DNA of 64,000 nucleotides from [Leptolyngbya] sp. JSC-1 (GTDB lineage Bacteria > Cyanobacteriota > Cyanobacteriia > Elainellales > Elainellaceae): contig KL662191.1 of the NCBI GenBank assembly GCA_000733415.1, positions 3,999,008-4,063,007 on the forward strand. Direction: 5' to 3'. Of this stretch, positions 37,435-47,330 are shown one piece after another. Position numbers and translations under genes: made by a program. Below the pieces are notes generated by a model, which ran no database searches, was not told where the DNA came from, and worked only from the letters and a program-made list of their open reading frames with translations. Position 1 is the first letter of the stretch. Each line of letters opens with the position of its first letter.

Positions 37435-38380
37435 GAGAATGGGGTTTGAGTTCTGGAGGTCCGTACTGCTTGCTGAAGGATCAGGTGCTTAAGTACTCGT
37501 TTTCCAGAATTTCCCACCTTTGCCCGGATGAGGAGAGAGATTTTACAAATCGTTGCCAACTGAATATACAGCGTTTTTCACTCGTGTGAGGTATAGGGGT
37601 GTAGGGGCAAAGCCCCCACGCAGAGGCACTGCCCCTGCACCCCGTTTTTCGGACTTCACTGGCCTGAAAAAGGCTGTAAGTGCAATTCTGATATCAGCCC
37701 GATTCTCAGCAGATGTCAAGCATCTATCAAAAAACGGTTATTGTAGTCACCTTTGTTTAGGCGATTAGTTTCATAATTGAAGAGGAGGACAACCCTGTCG
37801 TTCATGGTTATTGAAGGAGTGTTAAGGAGTAAGCAGCAGAGTGAGTTGGGGCATTGACCGATTGGATAGCCTTCTAGCTAGTCAACCCACAAATTCAAAA
37901 ATGCAACCAAAAATGATTGATTGAGCCTCGGTCCGAGGGATTGCCAAGGTGAAACAAATTTTTATAATATTTTTACTCTGTCCTTTTCATAGTGTTGCTC
38001 TTGGTTAAGCGGTTGGCTTGACAAGATGTGCTTTTGCAAAGGGTCATCTTATGCTAATTCCAGAGAGCCGATTTCAAGGAGTGTGACTGAAGCAACTCCA
38101 GTTAATTATTCTCTCGTAACCTTACACCAGCTTTAATTTGTGACCCACTTTACATTCAATAGCTTGGAATCGTGCCAATGCCTGAACAACGGTTGGCTCC
38201 GGTGATTGGCTCTGGTTGGTGGCGTTTGTGCAACCAGATTTGAACAATTCCTAAGCGCTATTTTAGTCTTCGTTCTGACTGCAAATCGTGAAAGATTGGT
38301 AAGTATTGGTAAGCGTTAGTGAAGCTTTTTTCCTAAGTTATTCGTTCAAATAAGTTCAAAAAGAATTGCATCCGGTTTAA
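37435..38380. other. long intergenic region between envelope gene and glsF
   Basis: About 950 bases between divergent genes. It holds an inverted repeat at 37596-37643, and on the right the glsF leader. A GTG-N8-TAC sequence at 38140-38153 fits the loose GTN10AC core of NtcA sites, but no -10 box is found at the expected distance. A 71-codon open frame across the inverted repeat looks non-coding. Confidence 0.5.
37596..37643. repeat. imperfect inverted repeat, dispersed-repeat type
   Basis: Arms GGGGTGTAGGGGCA (37596-37609) and TGCCCCTGCACCCC (37630-37643) pair over 14 positions with one G-T wobble and a 20-base loop that itself contains a CCCCC run; TTTTT follows. The GTAGGGGCA-type arm is common in cyanobacterial dispersed repeats. 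No plus-strand gene precedes it closely, so I favour a small mobile or dispersed repeat over a terminator. Confidence 0.6.
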
Positions 38381-41300
38381 GTGAATTTGTCACCTCGTGG
38401 GGGTAATACAAGCGTGAATCAAAGTCAATGGAACAATCAGGGACAAGTTGGTTATGCTGGTCAGCCGTGGCTCATAGAAGAAAGGGATGCCTGCGGCGTT
38501 GGCTTTATTGCCGATCAATATGGACGAGCTAGCCACGATCTGATTCGCAAGGCCCTGACGGCTGCAACCTGCATGGAACATCGGGGCGGGTGCAGTGCGG
38601 ACCGAGATTCAGGCGATGGGGCAGGCTTAATGACGGCCATTCCCTGGGAGCTGTTGCAGGAATGGATGGCCGCGGCAGGTATCAGCGTCTCTTCTACGGA
38701 TCAGCTTGGCGTAGCAATGATTTTTCTGCCGCAGGCAGAAAAAGTGGCACAACAAGCTCGCCAAACCGTGGAGGCAACTGTCACTGCCGCTGGGTTGAGG
38801 TTGCTAGGTTGGCGTAAGGTGCCAATCAATCCAGCCGTTTTGGGCAGGCAGGCCAGAGAAAACCAGCCCCAGATCGAGCAAATTATTGTTCGGTCGGATC
38901 TAACCGGAGAAGCACTAGAACGACAGCTTTACATTGCCCGCAAGCGGATCCAGCGCTCTCGACCCGCCGATGCTCGCGATAACCTGGCCTGGAAAGACTT
39001 CTATGTCTGCTCTTTCTCTCACCGCACAATGGTCTACAAAGGCATGGTGCGTTCCGAGGTACTGGGTACTTTCTACAGCGATCTAACCAACCCGGCCTAC
39101 AAGAGCGCCTTTGCCATTTACCACCGCCGCTTCAGCACCAACACCATGCCTAAGTGGCCTCTGGCCCAGCCAATGCGGTTTTTGGGTCACAACGGAGAAA
39201 TTAATACACTGCTGGGGAACATCAACTGGATGATGGCGCGGGAAGCCGATCTAGCCCTGCCGCAATGGGGTGATGATCTAGCCGTCCTCAAGCCTACGGT
39301 TGATCCGGAGCGGAGCGACTCGGCCAACCTGGACAATGTGATGGAGCTGCTGGTGCAGTCGGGGCGCAGTCCGCTAGAGGCGATCATGATTATGGTGCCA
39401 GAGGCCTATCAAAACCAGCCGGATCTAGACGAGCATCCCGAAATTGTCGATTTCTACGAGTACTACAGCGGCATTCAGGAACCCTGGGACGGTCCAGCGC
39501 TGCTGGCCTTTAGTGACGGCAAAGTTGTGGGTGCCACGCTGGATCGCAACGGTTTGCGTCCGGCTCGCTACAGCATCACGCGCGATGGCTTGATTGTGGT
39601 GGCCTCGGAAGCAGGAGTCATCGAGCTGCCAGAAGCCGAGATTGTGGAGAAGGGACGCCTCGGCCCCGGTCAGGCAATTGCAGTCGATTTGGAACAGCAT
39701 GAGATCCTGAAAAACTGGGACATCAAGCAACGGATCGCCAGCCGGCATCCCTATGGGGAATGGCTCGCCACCCATCGTCGCGAACTTCAACCGCAGGCGT
39801 TCCAAGATGCCACCCAGCTCGATGTCGAGACGCTACTGCGGCAGCAAATTGCCTTTGGCTACACCAGCGAAGATGTGGAAATGGTGATCGAGGAGATGGC
39901 GTCTCAGGGCAAGGAGCCGACCTTCTGTATGGGCGATGACGTGCCGCTAGCCGTGCTGTCGAGTAAGCCGCGTCTGCTCTACGACTACTTCAAGCAACGG
40001 TTTGCTCAGGTCACCAACCCGGCAATTGACCCCCTGCGGGAAAGCTTGGTGATGTCGCTGTCGATGCAGTTGGGGGAAAGAGGTAACTTCCTGAACGTAA
40101 AGCCGGAATATGCCCATTTACTCAAGTTAAACTCTCCAGTCCTTAACGACGCCGAGTTGGAGCAAATTCGCCAGTCCGAGTTCGCCACTGCCGATCTTGC
40201 AACCCAGTTCAAGATTGCTGATGGCCCGGATGGACTGCAATATGCCGTGCACCAACTTTGCCAGCAGGCAACCGCAGCTGTGCGAGACGGCAAGAAAATC
40301 TTGATTCTCAGCGATCGCCAGTCGCCAGCCGGAGTAGGAAGCCTCAGCCTAGACTATAGCTACATCCCACCCCTACTCGCCGTTGGAGCCGTTCACCATC
40401 ACCTGATTCGGCAGGGACTGCGGATGAAAGCCTCGCTGGTGGTAGACACAGCCCAATGCTGGAGCACCCATCACTTTGCTTGCCTAATCGGCTATGGAGC
40501 CAGCGCAGTTTGCCCTTACCTAGCATTGGAAACCGTGCGGCACTGGTGGTCTAGCAGCAAAACCCAGAAGCTGATGGAAACGGGCAAGATCAACCCAGTC
40601 AGCCTGACGGGAGCACAATACAACTACCGGAAATCTGTCGAGGCCGGTCTGCTGAAGATCCTGTCGAAGATGGGTATTTCGCTGCTGTCGAGCTATCAGG
40701 CAGCGCAGATTTTCGAGGCGATTGGCATTGGTACTGACTTGCTGCATCTGGGCTTTAAGGGAACTGCCTCACGCTTGGGTGGGTTAAGCGTGGCCGATTT
40801 GGCGCAAGAAGTGATCAACTTCCACAGCCGCGCCTTCCCAGAACTGACGGTGAAGAAGTTGGAAAACTACGGCTTCTTCAACTACAAGCCGGGCGGCGAA
40901 TACCACATGAACAGCCCCGAAATGGCCAAACACCTACACAAGGCGGTGGCTGCTAAAAACTACGACCACTACCAGCTCTATCAGAAGTACCTGGAGGAAC
41001 GGCCCCTGACGGCACTACGCGACTTGCTGGACTGCAAGGGTGACCGACCCTCTCTACCGATTGAAGAGGTAGAACCGGTCGAAGAAATCGTTAAACGCTT
41101 CTGTACCGGAGCAATGTCGCTTGGCTCGCTGTCCAGAGAAGCCCACGAAACGCTGGCAATTGCCATGAACCGACTGGGCGGCAAGTCGAATTCGGGCGAA
41201 GGCGGCGAAGATCCAGTCCGCTTCCGGGTGCTAGACGATGTGAATGCAGCGGGAGAGTCGGCGCTATTCCCGCACTTGAAGGGGCTGCGCAAGGGCGACA

Positions 41301-43045
41301 CGGCCAACTCGGCGATCAAACAGGTGGCATCAGGCCGGTTTGGCGTTACGCCCGAATATCTGATGAGTGGCCAACAGTTGGAAATCAAAATTGCTCAAGG
41401 CGCGAAACCAGGGGAGGGCGGTCAGCTTCCAGGCAAAAAGGTGAGTCCCTACATCGCGATGCTGCGCCGCTCCAAGCCGGGAGTAACCCTGATTTCACCG
41501 CCCCCCCACCACGACATCTACTCGATCGAAGACTTGGCCCAGCTGATTTTCGATCTGCATCAGATCAATCCGGCAGCCAAAGTGTCAGTGAAGCTAGTGG
41601 CGGAAGTCGGAATTGGCACAGTAGCAGCAGGAGTCGCCAAAGCCAATGCCGATATCATTCAGATTTCTGGTCACGATGGCGGCACGGGTGCCTCTCCCCT
41701 CAGTTCGATCAAGCATGCAGGCGTGCCCTGGGAGCTGGGCGTCACCGAAGTGCATCGGGTTTTGATGGAAAACCAACTGCGTGACCGGGTACTGCTGCGA
41801 GCTGACGGCGGTATGAAGACCGGCTGGGATGTGGTGATGGCGGCTCTGATGGGGGCAGAAGAGTACGGCTTTGGCTCGGTCTCAATGATTGCGGAAGGCT
41901 GCATCATGGCCCGTATCTGCCATACCAACAATTGCCCGGTGGGCGTCGCCACTCAGCAGGAAAAATTGCGGCAACGGTTTACAGGTATTCCTGAGCATGT
42001 GGTGAATTTCTTCTACTTTGTGGCGGAGGAAGTACGCTCGCTGTTGGCCCGCCTGGGCTATCGGTCGCTAAAGGATATCATCGGTCGGGCCGATTTGCTA
42101 AAGCTGCGCGAAGGCGTCCAGCTCACCAAAACCCAAGCCCTGAATCTAGACTGCCTGATCAACTTGCCCGACACCCGCACCAATCGCAGCTGGCTGGAGC
42201 ATGTCGAAGTGCACAGCAACGGTCCTGTACTGGATGACGAAATCTTAGCTGATGTTGATATTCAGGCAGCGATTCGTGATCAGGGTACGGTCAGCAAAAC
42301 CTATCGCGTGGTTAGCACCGACCGCACCGTAGGCGCACGGGTATCGGGTGTGATTGCCAAGCAGTATGGCGATAGTGGCTTTGGCGGCCAGATTACGCTG
42401 AATTTTCAGGGCAGCGTCGGCCAAAGCTTCGGTGCCTTTATCCTGTCTGGTCTAACACTGAATCTAGAAGGTGAAGCCAACGACTATGTCGGTAAGGGCA
42501 TGAACGGGGGTGAAATCATCATCAAGCCGTTTGCCAGCGCCACCTACGATCCAGCTCAGAATGTGATTGTGGGCAACACCTGCCTCTATGGAGCCACAGG
42601 CGGCACGCTGTTTGCCAACGGTCAGGCGGGCGAGCGGTTCGCCGTGCGGAACTCCTTTGGCAAAGCGGTGATTGAAGGTGCAGGCGACCACTGCTGCGAA
42701 TATATGACTGGCGGCGTGGTGGTGGTGCTGGGTAAGGCTGGCCGCAACGTTGGAGCCGGAATGACTGGCGGACTCGCCTACTTCCTGGATGAGGATGGTA
42801 GCTTCCCCACTAAGGTGAATCCAGAGATTGTCAAAGTACAGCGAGTGGTGACTGCTGCCGGCGAACAGCAGCTAAAGGAACTGATTGCTGCCCATCTCGA
42901 CCGCACTGGTAGCCCCAAAGCCAAGCAAATTCTCGGCCACTGGAGTGAGTATCTGCCCAAGTTTTGGCAAGTGGTACCACCGTCGGAAGCCGATAGCCCA
43001 GAGGCCGATCCAAATGCAGAAAAGGTGCTGACTTCTGTGCAGTAA
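38381..43045 (+). CDS. glsF: ferredoxin-dependent glutamate synthase
   Basis: A 1554-residue Fd-GOGAT forming glutamate from glutamine and 2-oxoglutarate with ferredoxin electrons. Cys38 (ERDACGVGFIAD) is the expected N-terminal nucleophile after removal of a 37-residue propeptide; MEHRGGCSADRDSGDGAGLMTAIPW matches the plant/cyanobacterial ferredoxin type rather than the NADH type. The FMN domain follows (GGKSNSGEGGEDP, QISGHDGGTGASP), with 3Fe-4S ligands C1174, C1180 and C1185, and the GXGXG beta-helix domain closes the protein. Start is GTG 38381. It stands alone, followed by a strong terminator. Confidence 0.95.
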   Translation: MNLSPRGGNTSVNQSQWNNQGQVGYAGQPWLIEERDACGVGFIADQYGRASHDLIRKALTAATCMEHRGGCSADRDSGDGAGLMTAIPWELLQEWMAAAGISVSSTDQLGVAMIFLPQAEKVAQQARQTVEATVTAAGLRLLGWRKVPINPAVLGRQARENQPQIEQIIVRSDLTGEALERQLYIARKRIQRSRPADARDNLAWKDFYVCSFSHRTMVYKGMVRSEVLGTFYSDLTNPAYKSAFAIYHRRFSTNTMPKWPLAQPMRFLGHNGEINTLLGNINWMMAREADLALPQWGDDLAVLKPTVDPERSDSANLDNVMELLVQSGRSPLEAIMIMVPEAYQNQPDLDEHPEIVDFYEYYSGIQEPWDGPALLAFSDGKVVGATLDRNGLRPARYSITRDGLIVVASEAGVIELPEAEIVEKGRLGPGQAIAVDLEQHEILKNWDIKQRIASRHPYGEWLATHRRELQPQAFQDATQLDVETLLRQQIAFGYTSEDVEMVIEEMASQGKEPTFCMGDDVPLAVLSSKPRLLYDYFKQRFAQVTNPAIDPLRESLVMSLSMQLGERGNFLNVKPEYAHLLKLNSPVLNDAELEQIRQSEFATADLATQFKIADGPDGLQYAVHQLCQQATAAVRDGKKILILSDRQSPAGVGSLSLDYSYIPPLLAVGAVHHHLIRQGLRMKASLVVDTAQCWSTHHFACLIGYGASAVCPYLALETVRHWWSSSKTQKLMETGKINPVSLTGAQYNYRKSVEAGLLKILSKMGISLLSSYQAAQIFEAIGIGTDLLHLGFKGTASRLGGLSVADLAQEVINFHSRAFPELTVKKLENYGFFNYKPGGEYHMNSPEMAKHLHKAVAAKNYDHYQLYQKYLEERPLTALRDLLDCKGDRPSLPIEEVEPVEEIVKRFCTGAMSLGSLSREAHETLAIAMNRLGGKSNSGEGGEDPVRFRVLDDVNAAGESALFPHLKGLRKGDTANSAIKQVASGRFGVTPEYLMSGQQLEIKIAQGAKPGEGGQLPGKKVSPYIAMLRRSKPGVTLISPPPHHDIYSIEDLAQLIFDLHQINPAAKVSVKLVAEVGIGTVAAGVAKANADIIQISGHDGGTGASPLSSIKHAGVPWELGVTEVHRVLMENQLRDRVLLRADGGMKTGWDVVMAALMGAEEYGFGSVSMIAEGCIMARICHTNNCPVGVATQQEKLRQRFTGIPEHVVNFFYFVAEEVRSLLARLGYRSLKDIIGRADLLKLREGVQLTKTQALNLDCLINLPDTRTNRSWLEHVEVHSNGPVLDDEILADVDIQAAIRDQGTVSKTYRVVSTDRTVGARVSGVIAKQYGDSGFGGQITLNFQGSVGQSFGAFILSGLTLNLEGEANDYVGKGMNGGEIIIKPFASATYDPAQNVIVGNTCLYGATGGTLFANGQAGERFAVRNSFGKAVIEGAGDHCCEYMTGGVVVVLGKAGRNVGAGMTGGLAYFLDEDGSFPTKVNPEIVKVQRVVTAAGEQQLKELIAAHLDRTGSPKAKQILGHWSEYLPKFWQVVPPSEADSPEADPNAEKVLTSVQ

Positions 43046-43078
43046 CAATGAATTCCATTAATCCTTGAGTTGATATGA

Positions 43079-43106
43079 GGGTAAGCTTGATTGCTTACCC
43101 TTTTTT
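43079..43106 (+). terminator. Rho-independent terminator after glsF
   Basis: Perfect 8-bp stem GGGTAAGC/GCTTACCC with a 6-base loop, followed directly by six T. It begins 33 bases after the glsF stop. Confidence 0.9.
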
Positions 43107-43475
43107 ATTTTTGTAAGTTGTGTGCTTTTAACTCAATGCAGTATTGAGACTGCAAGACACTGACTTTATATAGCGTTTGCCAGAAGAGATAGAACAGAGA
43201 TATTGTCATGGCGACGGCTATAGAATCTTTTCAATCATTCAATTGATCAACTTAAGCTTTCGTATTTATTTGTCAAAATGGGTATTTTCTGATGGATGTC
43301 TAACATTCAATTATTAATTTTTTCGCAGGGTTCATATTTTCCACAGTTAGTTTTCCTGAAAAATCAATTTGAAGTCACCCACAAAATCCTCATCATTCGT
43401 CTTCTCAATAAATTTATACTGAATAACTCTATTTCCTTAGTACTACAATCATTTCAGCTTCTAATACGAAAGACG
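43107..43475. other. AT-rich intergenic region upstream of DUF3574 gene
   Basis: About 370 bases with low G+C. An open frame continues upstream from the DUF3574 gene to 43296 but the added residues are unlike any leader and lack a start signal. Nothing else noted. Confidence 0.3.
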
Positions 43476-43979
43476 ATGTCTATCAATGTAAAACATTATC
43501 TTATGTCTATTCTGCAGAAAAATTTACTTAGCAGTATTTGTCTTGCCGGTGCGTTTACGCTTGGTACTGCCTTGAACTTAGAAACCAAATCCCAGGTTGT
43601 GCCAACGCCCCAAGCTCCACTGCAGCAGGTACCCAGCTTGGATACGATTCAAGCTCCAGGAGAAGTGCTGACAGAAGTATCGCTATATTTCGGTTTAGCC
43701 AAACCAGGAGGAGTCGTTTCTGAGACCGAATGGCAAGCATTTTTAGCACGTGAAATTACACCCCGCTTTAGAGAAGGACTAACCGTTTTAGATGCTTACG
43801 GACAGTATCTTGACCATGATGGCACCCTGATTCGAGAAAACACTAAGCTCGTAATTTTGATTTATGCCAACAGTCCAGAAAAGGAAGCAGACGTTCAGGC
43901 AATTGTGGATACCTACAAACAAGCCTTTCATCAAGAATCGGTATTGCGAACAAGCAGTCTAATCAAAGCAGCCTTCTAG
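43476..43979 (+). CDS. DUF3574 domain-containing exported protein
   Basis: A 167-residue protein. An N-terminal hydrophobic segment (ILQKNLLSSICLAGAFTLGTAL, about 11-32) is probably a signal peptide. The remainder matches DUF3574: EVSLYFGLAKPGG, WQAFLAREITPRFREGLTVLDAYGQYL, ENTKLVILIYANS. The family's function is unknown. The start at ATG 43476 places the signal peptide at the N-terminus. Confidence 0.8.
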   Translation: MSINVKHYLMSILQKNLLSSICLAGAFTLGTALNLETKSQVVPTPQAPLQQVPSLDTIQAPGEVLTEVSLYFGLAKPGGVVSETEWQAFLAREITPRFREGLTVLDAYGQYLDHDGTLIRENTKLVILIYANSPEKEADVQAIVDTYKQAFHQESVLRTSSLIKAAF

Positions 43980-44059
43980 AAACAGGCTATCAACCTGGCC
44001 AGTAATTCCAGGCACCCGACCCCCTATAATAAACGCTAGCCGCTACCTGAACGCTGCCA

Positions 44060-45388
44060 ATGACTGCCAAACCTAAAATTATTGTTCTAGATGATGATCC
44101 CACTGGATCGCAAACGGTACATAGCTGCCTGCTGTTGATGAAATGGGATGTGGACACGCTGCGGCTCGGCTTGGCAGACGAATCACCAATTTTCTTTATT
44201 TTGACCAACACTCGAGCCATGACGCCCGAAAATGCCCTGGCCACAGTGCAGGAGGTGTGCCATAACCTGAAGCAGGCGATTGCAGCCACAGGCGTTCAGG
44301 ATTTTCTAGTTGTGAGTCGCTCCGATTCAACCTTGCGCGGCCACTATCCGGTAGAAACAGACGCAATCGCAGCCGTGTTGGGATCGTTTGATGCCCATTT
44401 TCTGACGCCAGCCTTTTTTGAAGGAGGGCGATTTACTCGCGATAGCATTCACTACTTAATTGTCAATGATGTACCTACACCCGTCCACGAAACCGAATTC
44501 GCCAACGATTCCGTATTTGGTTACAAACACAGCTACCTGCCCGATTACGTAGAAGAGAAAACCCAAGGCCGAATAAAGGCGAATCGAGTCGAGCGTTTGC
44601 TGTTGCAGGACGTTCGGTCCGGCGTGTTGGATCGCTTGATGCAGTTGCACGATAACCAGTGTGTGGTGGTAGATGCCGAAACCCAGACCGATATGAATCA
44701 ATTTGCCGCCGATGTGCTCAACGCCACAGCCCAAGGCAAACGCTTTTTGTTTCGCAGTGCTGCCAGCTTGTTAACCGCCCTCGCCGCTCTGCCTCCCCAA
44801 CCGGTTGCCCCCGAAGCAATGGCCAGCTACACCCGCAACAACAAACCAGGCGCGGTGATTGTTGGCTCCCATGTCAAGAAGACAACTGAACAGCTAGAAG
44901 AGCTATTGAAAACCATCGGCACCGTCCCAATTGAGGTCGATGTGGTGCACCTATTAGAAAACTCCGAGGCTCAACGCTCCGAGCTGTTAAACCGCACCCT
45001 AGATCAGATTCATCAAGTTCATCAGGCAGGCAAAACCCCAGTGATTTTCACTAGTCGGCAAGAGCTTACTTTTGAAGATGCACAAACGCGGCTGGACTTC
45101 GGTGTCGCCGTCTCTACGCTGCTAATGGACATCGTGCGCGGGCTGCCCGACGAGATTGGTTTTCTAATCAGCAAAGGCGGCATCACCTCTAATGACACCC
45201 TCAGTACCGGCTTGGCTCTCACCGCCGCTCGCCTGCTGGGACAAATCCTGCCCGGTGTCTCGGTTGTGCGGACTCCCGATGATCATCCCCAATTTCCTCG
45301 TTTACCAGTGGTGCTATTTCCGGGAAATGTCGGCGATCGCTATGCGTTGGCAGCAGCATATCAGCGGTTTTTGGCTGCGCCAGCTTGA
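44060..45388 (+). CDS. four-carbon acid sugar kinase family protein (DUF1537)
   Basis: A 442-residue kinase of the DUF1537 (OtnK/DtnK) family that phosphorylates four-carbon sugar acids. The N-terminal substrate domain starts IIVLDDDPTGSQT and includes SRSDSTLRGHYPVET; the C-terminal nucleotide domain includes GAVIVGSHVKKTTEQ and SKGGITSNDTLSTG. Its usual partners (PdxA2-like dehydrogenase, class II aldolase, or an isomerase) are not nearby, so the pathway cannot be named. Confidence 0.9.
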   Translation: MTAKPKIIVLDDDPTGSQTVHSCLLLMKWDVDTLRLGLADESPIFFILTNTRAMTPENALATVQEVCHNLKQAIAATGVQDFLVVSRSDSTLRGHYPVETDAIAAVLGSFDAHFLTPAFFEGGRFTRDSIHYLIVNDVPTPVHETEFANDSVFGYKHSYLPDYVEEKTQGRIKANRVERLLLQDVRSGVLDRLMQLHDNQCVVVDAETQTDMNQFAADVLNATAQGKRFLFRSAASLLTALAALPPQPVAPEAMASYTRNNKPGAVIVGSHVKKTTEQLEELLKTIGTVPIEVDVVHLLENSEAQRSELLNRTLDQIHQVHQAGKTPVIFTSRQELTFEDAQTRLDFGVAVSTLLMDIVRGLPDEIGFLISKGGITSNDTLSTGLALTAARLLGQILPGVSVVRTPDDHPQFPRLPVVLFPGNVGDRYALAAAYQRFLAAPA

Positions 45389-45508
45389 GGAAAGGGCAGG
45401 AGACAGAAGTTGACTCCTGTCTCCTCTCCCAACACTTCCCACCCGTTCAATCCACTTTTTTACTCCAGGCATATAATAAAGCATTTTCAATTTCAGCCGT
45501 GGAGCGAT

Positions 45509-47233
45509 ATGGTCGATCATCAAACGGTACTCAAGCTGGCGAGGCAGGGAGAGGCGCAGGCAATTGCGCAGTTAATTAATCAAGCCCTAGCGACGAAAGG
45601 AATTCAGGTGCGGGCGGTGCGAAAAGCAGACTGTCTGCATGTGCTGCTAGAAGCGAGTCAGCTTCCTGAGCGGCTGACCTATTCGCGGATTGTGTATGCG
45701 GCAGTCTTGTGCTTGGGAGCGCCATCGATTCAGATTCTCCAGGTCTACGGACGCCAACAGGGAGAGAAATTGCCCGCTTGGACACAGGCTTTTCGCTTAA
45801 AGCCGGTGGACGCTGCTGCAAATAGCCAACCAGTTCAGCCCAACCACGCTCCAAAGGCACCCGTAGCAACCCAAACGGCAACCATCCCAGCCAAATCTGC
45901 CGATTCAGTAGAGCCAGCCAAACCCCAGCCGGTTGCCTCTGCATCGCCGGCTTCCCGTTCCAAGCTAGTGCCAGTTGCACTGTCTGTTTGTGCGGGTCTG
46001 GGTTTTCTTACCGGATTGAGCTACCTGAATGCGATGGAGGAGGCGCAGGAGACCGGAGCAGATAGCGGACCGGATGCTTTGACTACTGCCACCCCCCAGC
46101 CCACTTCTACTAGCCCACTGGATAATCCAGCCCTAGCCACGTTTCCTGCCGCCTCACCACCGTCTGCCACACCGACCCCATCGTCACTCACACCGGCTAA
46201 TTCACCTCCGACCTCACCGATAGCCTCACCCACTGCCGCCCCGGTTGCCGTCACCATCAAAGCCGTGGGGGATATTATTCCCGGCAGTAACTACCCCGGC
46301 AAATGGCTGCCCAGCGAACCGGGAGAACAGTTGGCCGCAGAAACAGAAATGCTGTTCGGCAACATCAAACCGTTCTTCAACGAAGCGGATATCTTGTTTG
46401 GCAACTTCGAGAGTACCCTGACCGATTATCCCTATCCAGCCAAAGATACGAGCCAGGGCATGACCTTTGCCTTCCGCACGCCACCCGTCTATGCCCAGAT
46501 GCTGAAGGAATTGGGGTTTGATGTGCTGAGTGTGGCTAATAACCACTCATTCGACTTTGGCGATCAGGGGTTTGCCGACACGATTAACCACATCGAGCAG
46601 GCAGGCATGAAGGCAGTTGGCAAGAAAGGGCAAATTGTCTACACCACGGTTAACAACGTCACTGTAGCGTTTATTGGCTTTAGCTATCTGCCCGATCACA
46701 ACCAGATGCATGATTTGGCGACGGCTGGGACACTGGTGCAAGAGGCGAAAAAACAGGCCCAGATCGTGGTGATTTCGGTCCATGCTGGGGCAGAAGGTTC
46801 GGATCAAGTTCACACCAGAGACCAGACCGAATATTTCTTTGGTGAAGACCGAGGCAATTTGGTCCAATTTGCGCGCGGGTTGGTGGACCAAGGCGCGGAT
46901 TTGATTCTGGGTCATGGTCCCCATGTGCCACGGGCAGTCGAACTGTATCAGGGCAAGCTGATTGCCTACTCGCTTGGTAACTTTGTGGGCTATGAAACCC
47001 TTTCGACCGTGGGCACCTTGGGCTACTCGCTGATCCTACAAGCCCAGATGGACGCGAACGGTGATTTTATCGGCGGCAGAATTATTCCGGTAGCCCTGAA
47101 TGGGCACGGCATCCCCAAACTCGACGATTTCTTTCAGAGCGTGGTCCTAATTCGCAATCTGACCTTGACTGACTTCCCGCAAACCCCGCTCAGGATTGAT
47201 GATATGGGATATCTCTTGCCAGTCCGCAATTAG
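45509..47233 (+). CDS. CapA family protein with N-terminal extra module
   Basis: A 574-residue protein. Residues 1-100 form a small alpha/beta module (VLKLARQGEAQAIAQLINQALATKGIQVRAVRKADCLHVLLEA), a linker and one membrane segment follow (LVPVALSVCAGLGFLTGLSYL), then a Pro/Thr/Ser-rich stalk and a C-terminal CapA domain with VGDIIPGSN, NFESTLTD, VANNHSFDFG, VISVHAG and ILGHGPHVPRAVE. The CapA domain has a calcineurin-like fold and is named after poly-gamma-glutamate synthesis, but many cyanobacterial members have unknown function. ATG 45509 is preceded by GGAG. Confidence 0.85.
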   Translation: MVDHQTVLKLARQGEAQAIAQLINQALATKGIQVRAVRKADCLHVLLEASQLPERLTYSRIVYAAVLCLGAPSIQILQVYGRQQGEKLPAWTQAFRLKPVDAAANSQPVQPNHAPKAPVATQTATIPAKSADSVEPAKPQPVASASPASRSKLVPVALSVCAGLGFLTGLSYLNAMEEAQETGADSGPDALTTATPQPTSTSPLDNPALATFPAASPPSATPTPSSLTPANSPPTSPIASPTAAPVAVTIKAVGDIIPGSNYPGKWLPSEPGEQLAAETEMLFGNIKPFFNEADILFGNFESTLTDYPYPAKDTSQGMTFAFRTPPVYAQMLKELGFDVLSVANNHSFDFGDQGFADTINHIEQAGMKAVGKKGQIVYTTVNNVTVAFIGFSYLPDHNQMHDLATAGTLVQEAKKQAQIVVISVHAGAEGSDQVHTRDQTEYFFGEDRGNLVQFARGLVDQGADLILGHGPHVPRAVELYQGKLIAYSLGNFVGYETLSTVGTLGYSLILQAQMDANGDFIGGRIIPVALNGHGIPKLDDFFQSVVLIRNLTLTDFPQTPLRIDDMGYLLPVRN

Positions 47234-47330
47234 GCATACGCTAGGGACAACTCCAGGAGGTTATCATCTTCAAGAGAAGCTCTGTAGATTTCGCTATAAT
47301 CGACTATCGCACCGCGCTCCAAATTGTCCT

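Noticed and set aside
37553..37768. A 71-codon open frame across the inverted repeat upstream of glsF
   Set aside because: It translates the repeat itself (Arg/Pro-rich) and has no start signal.
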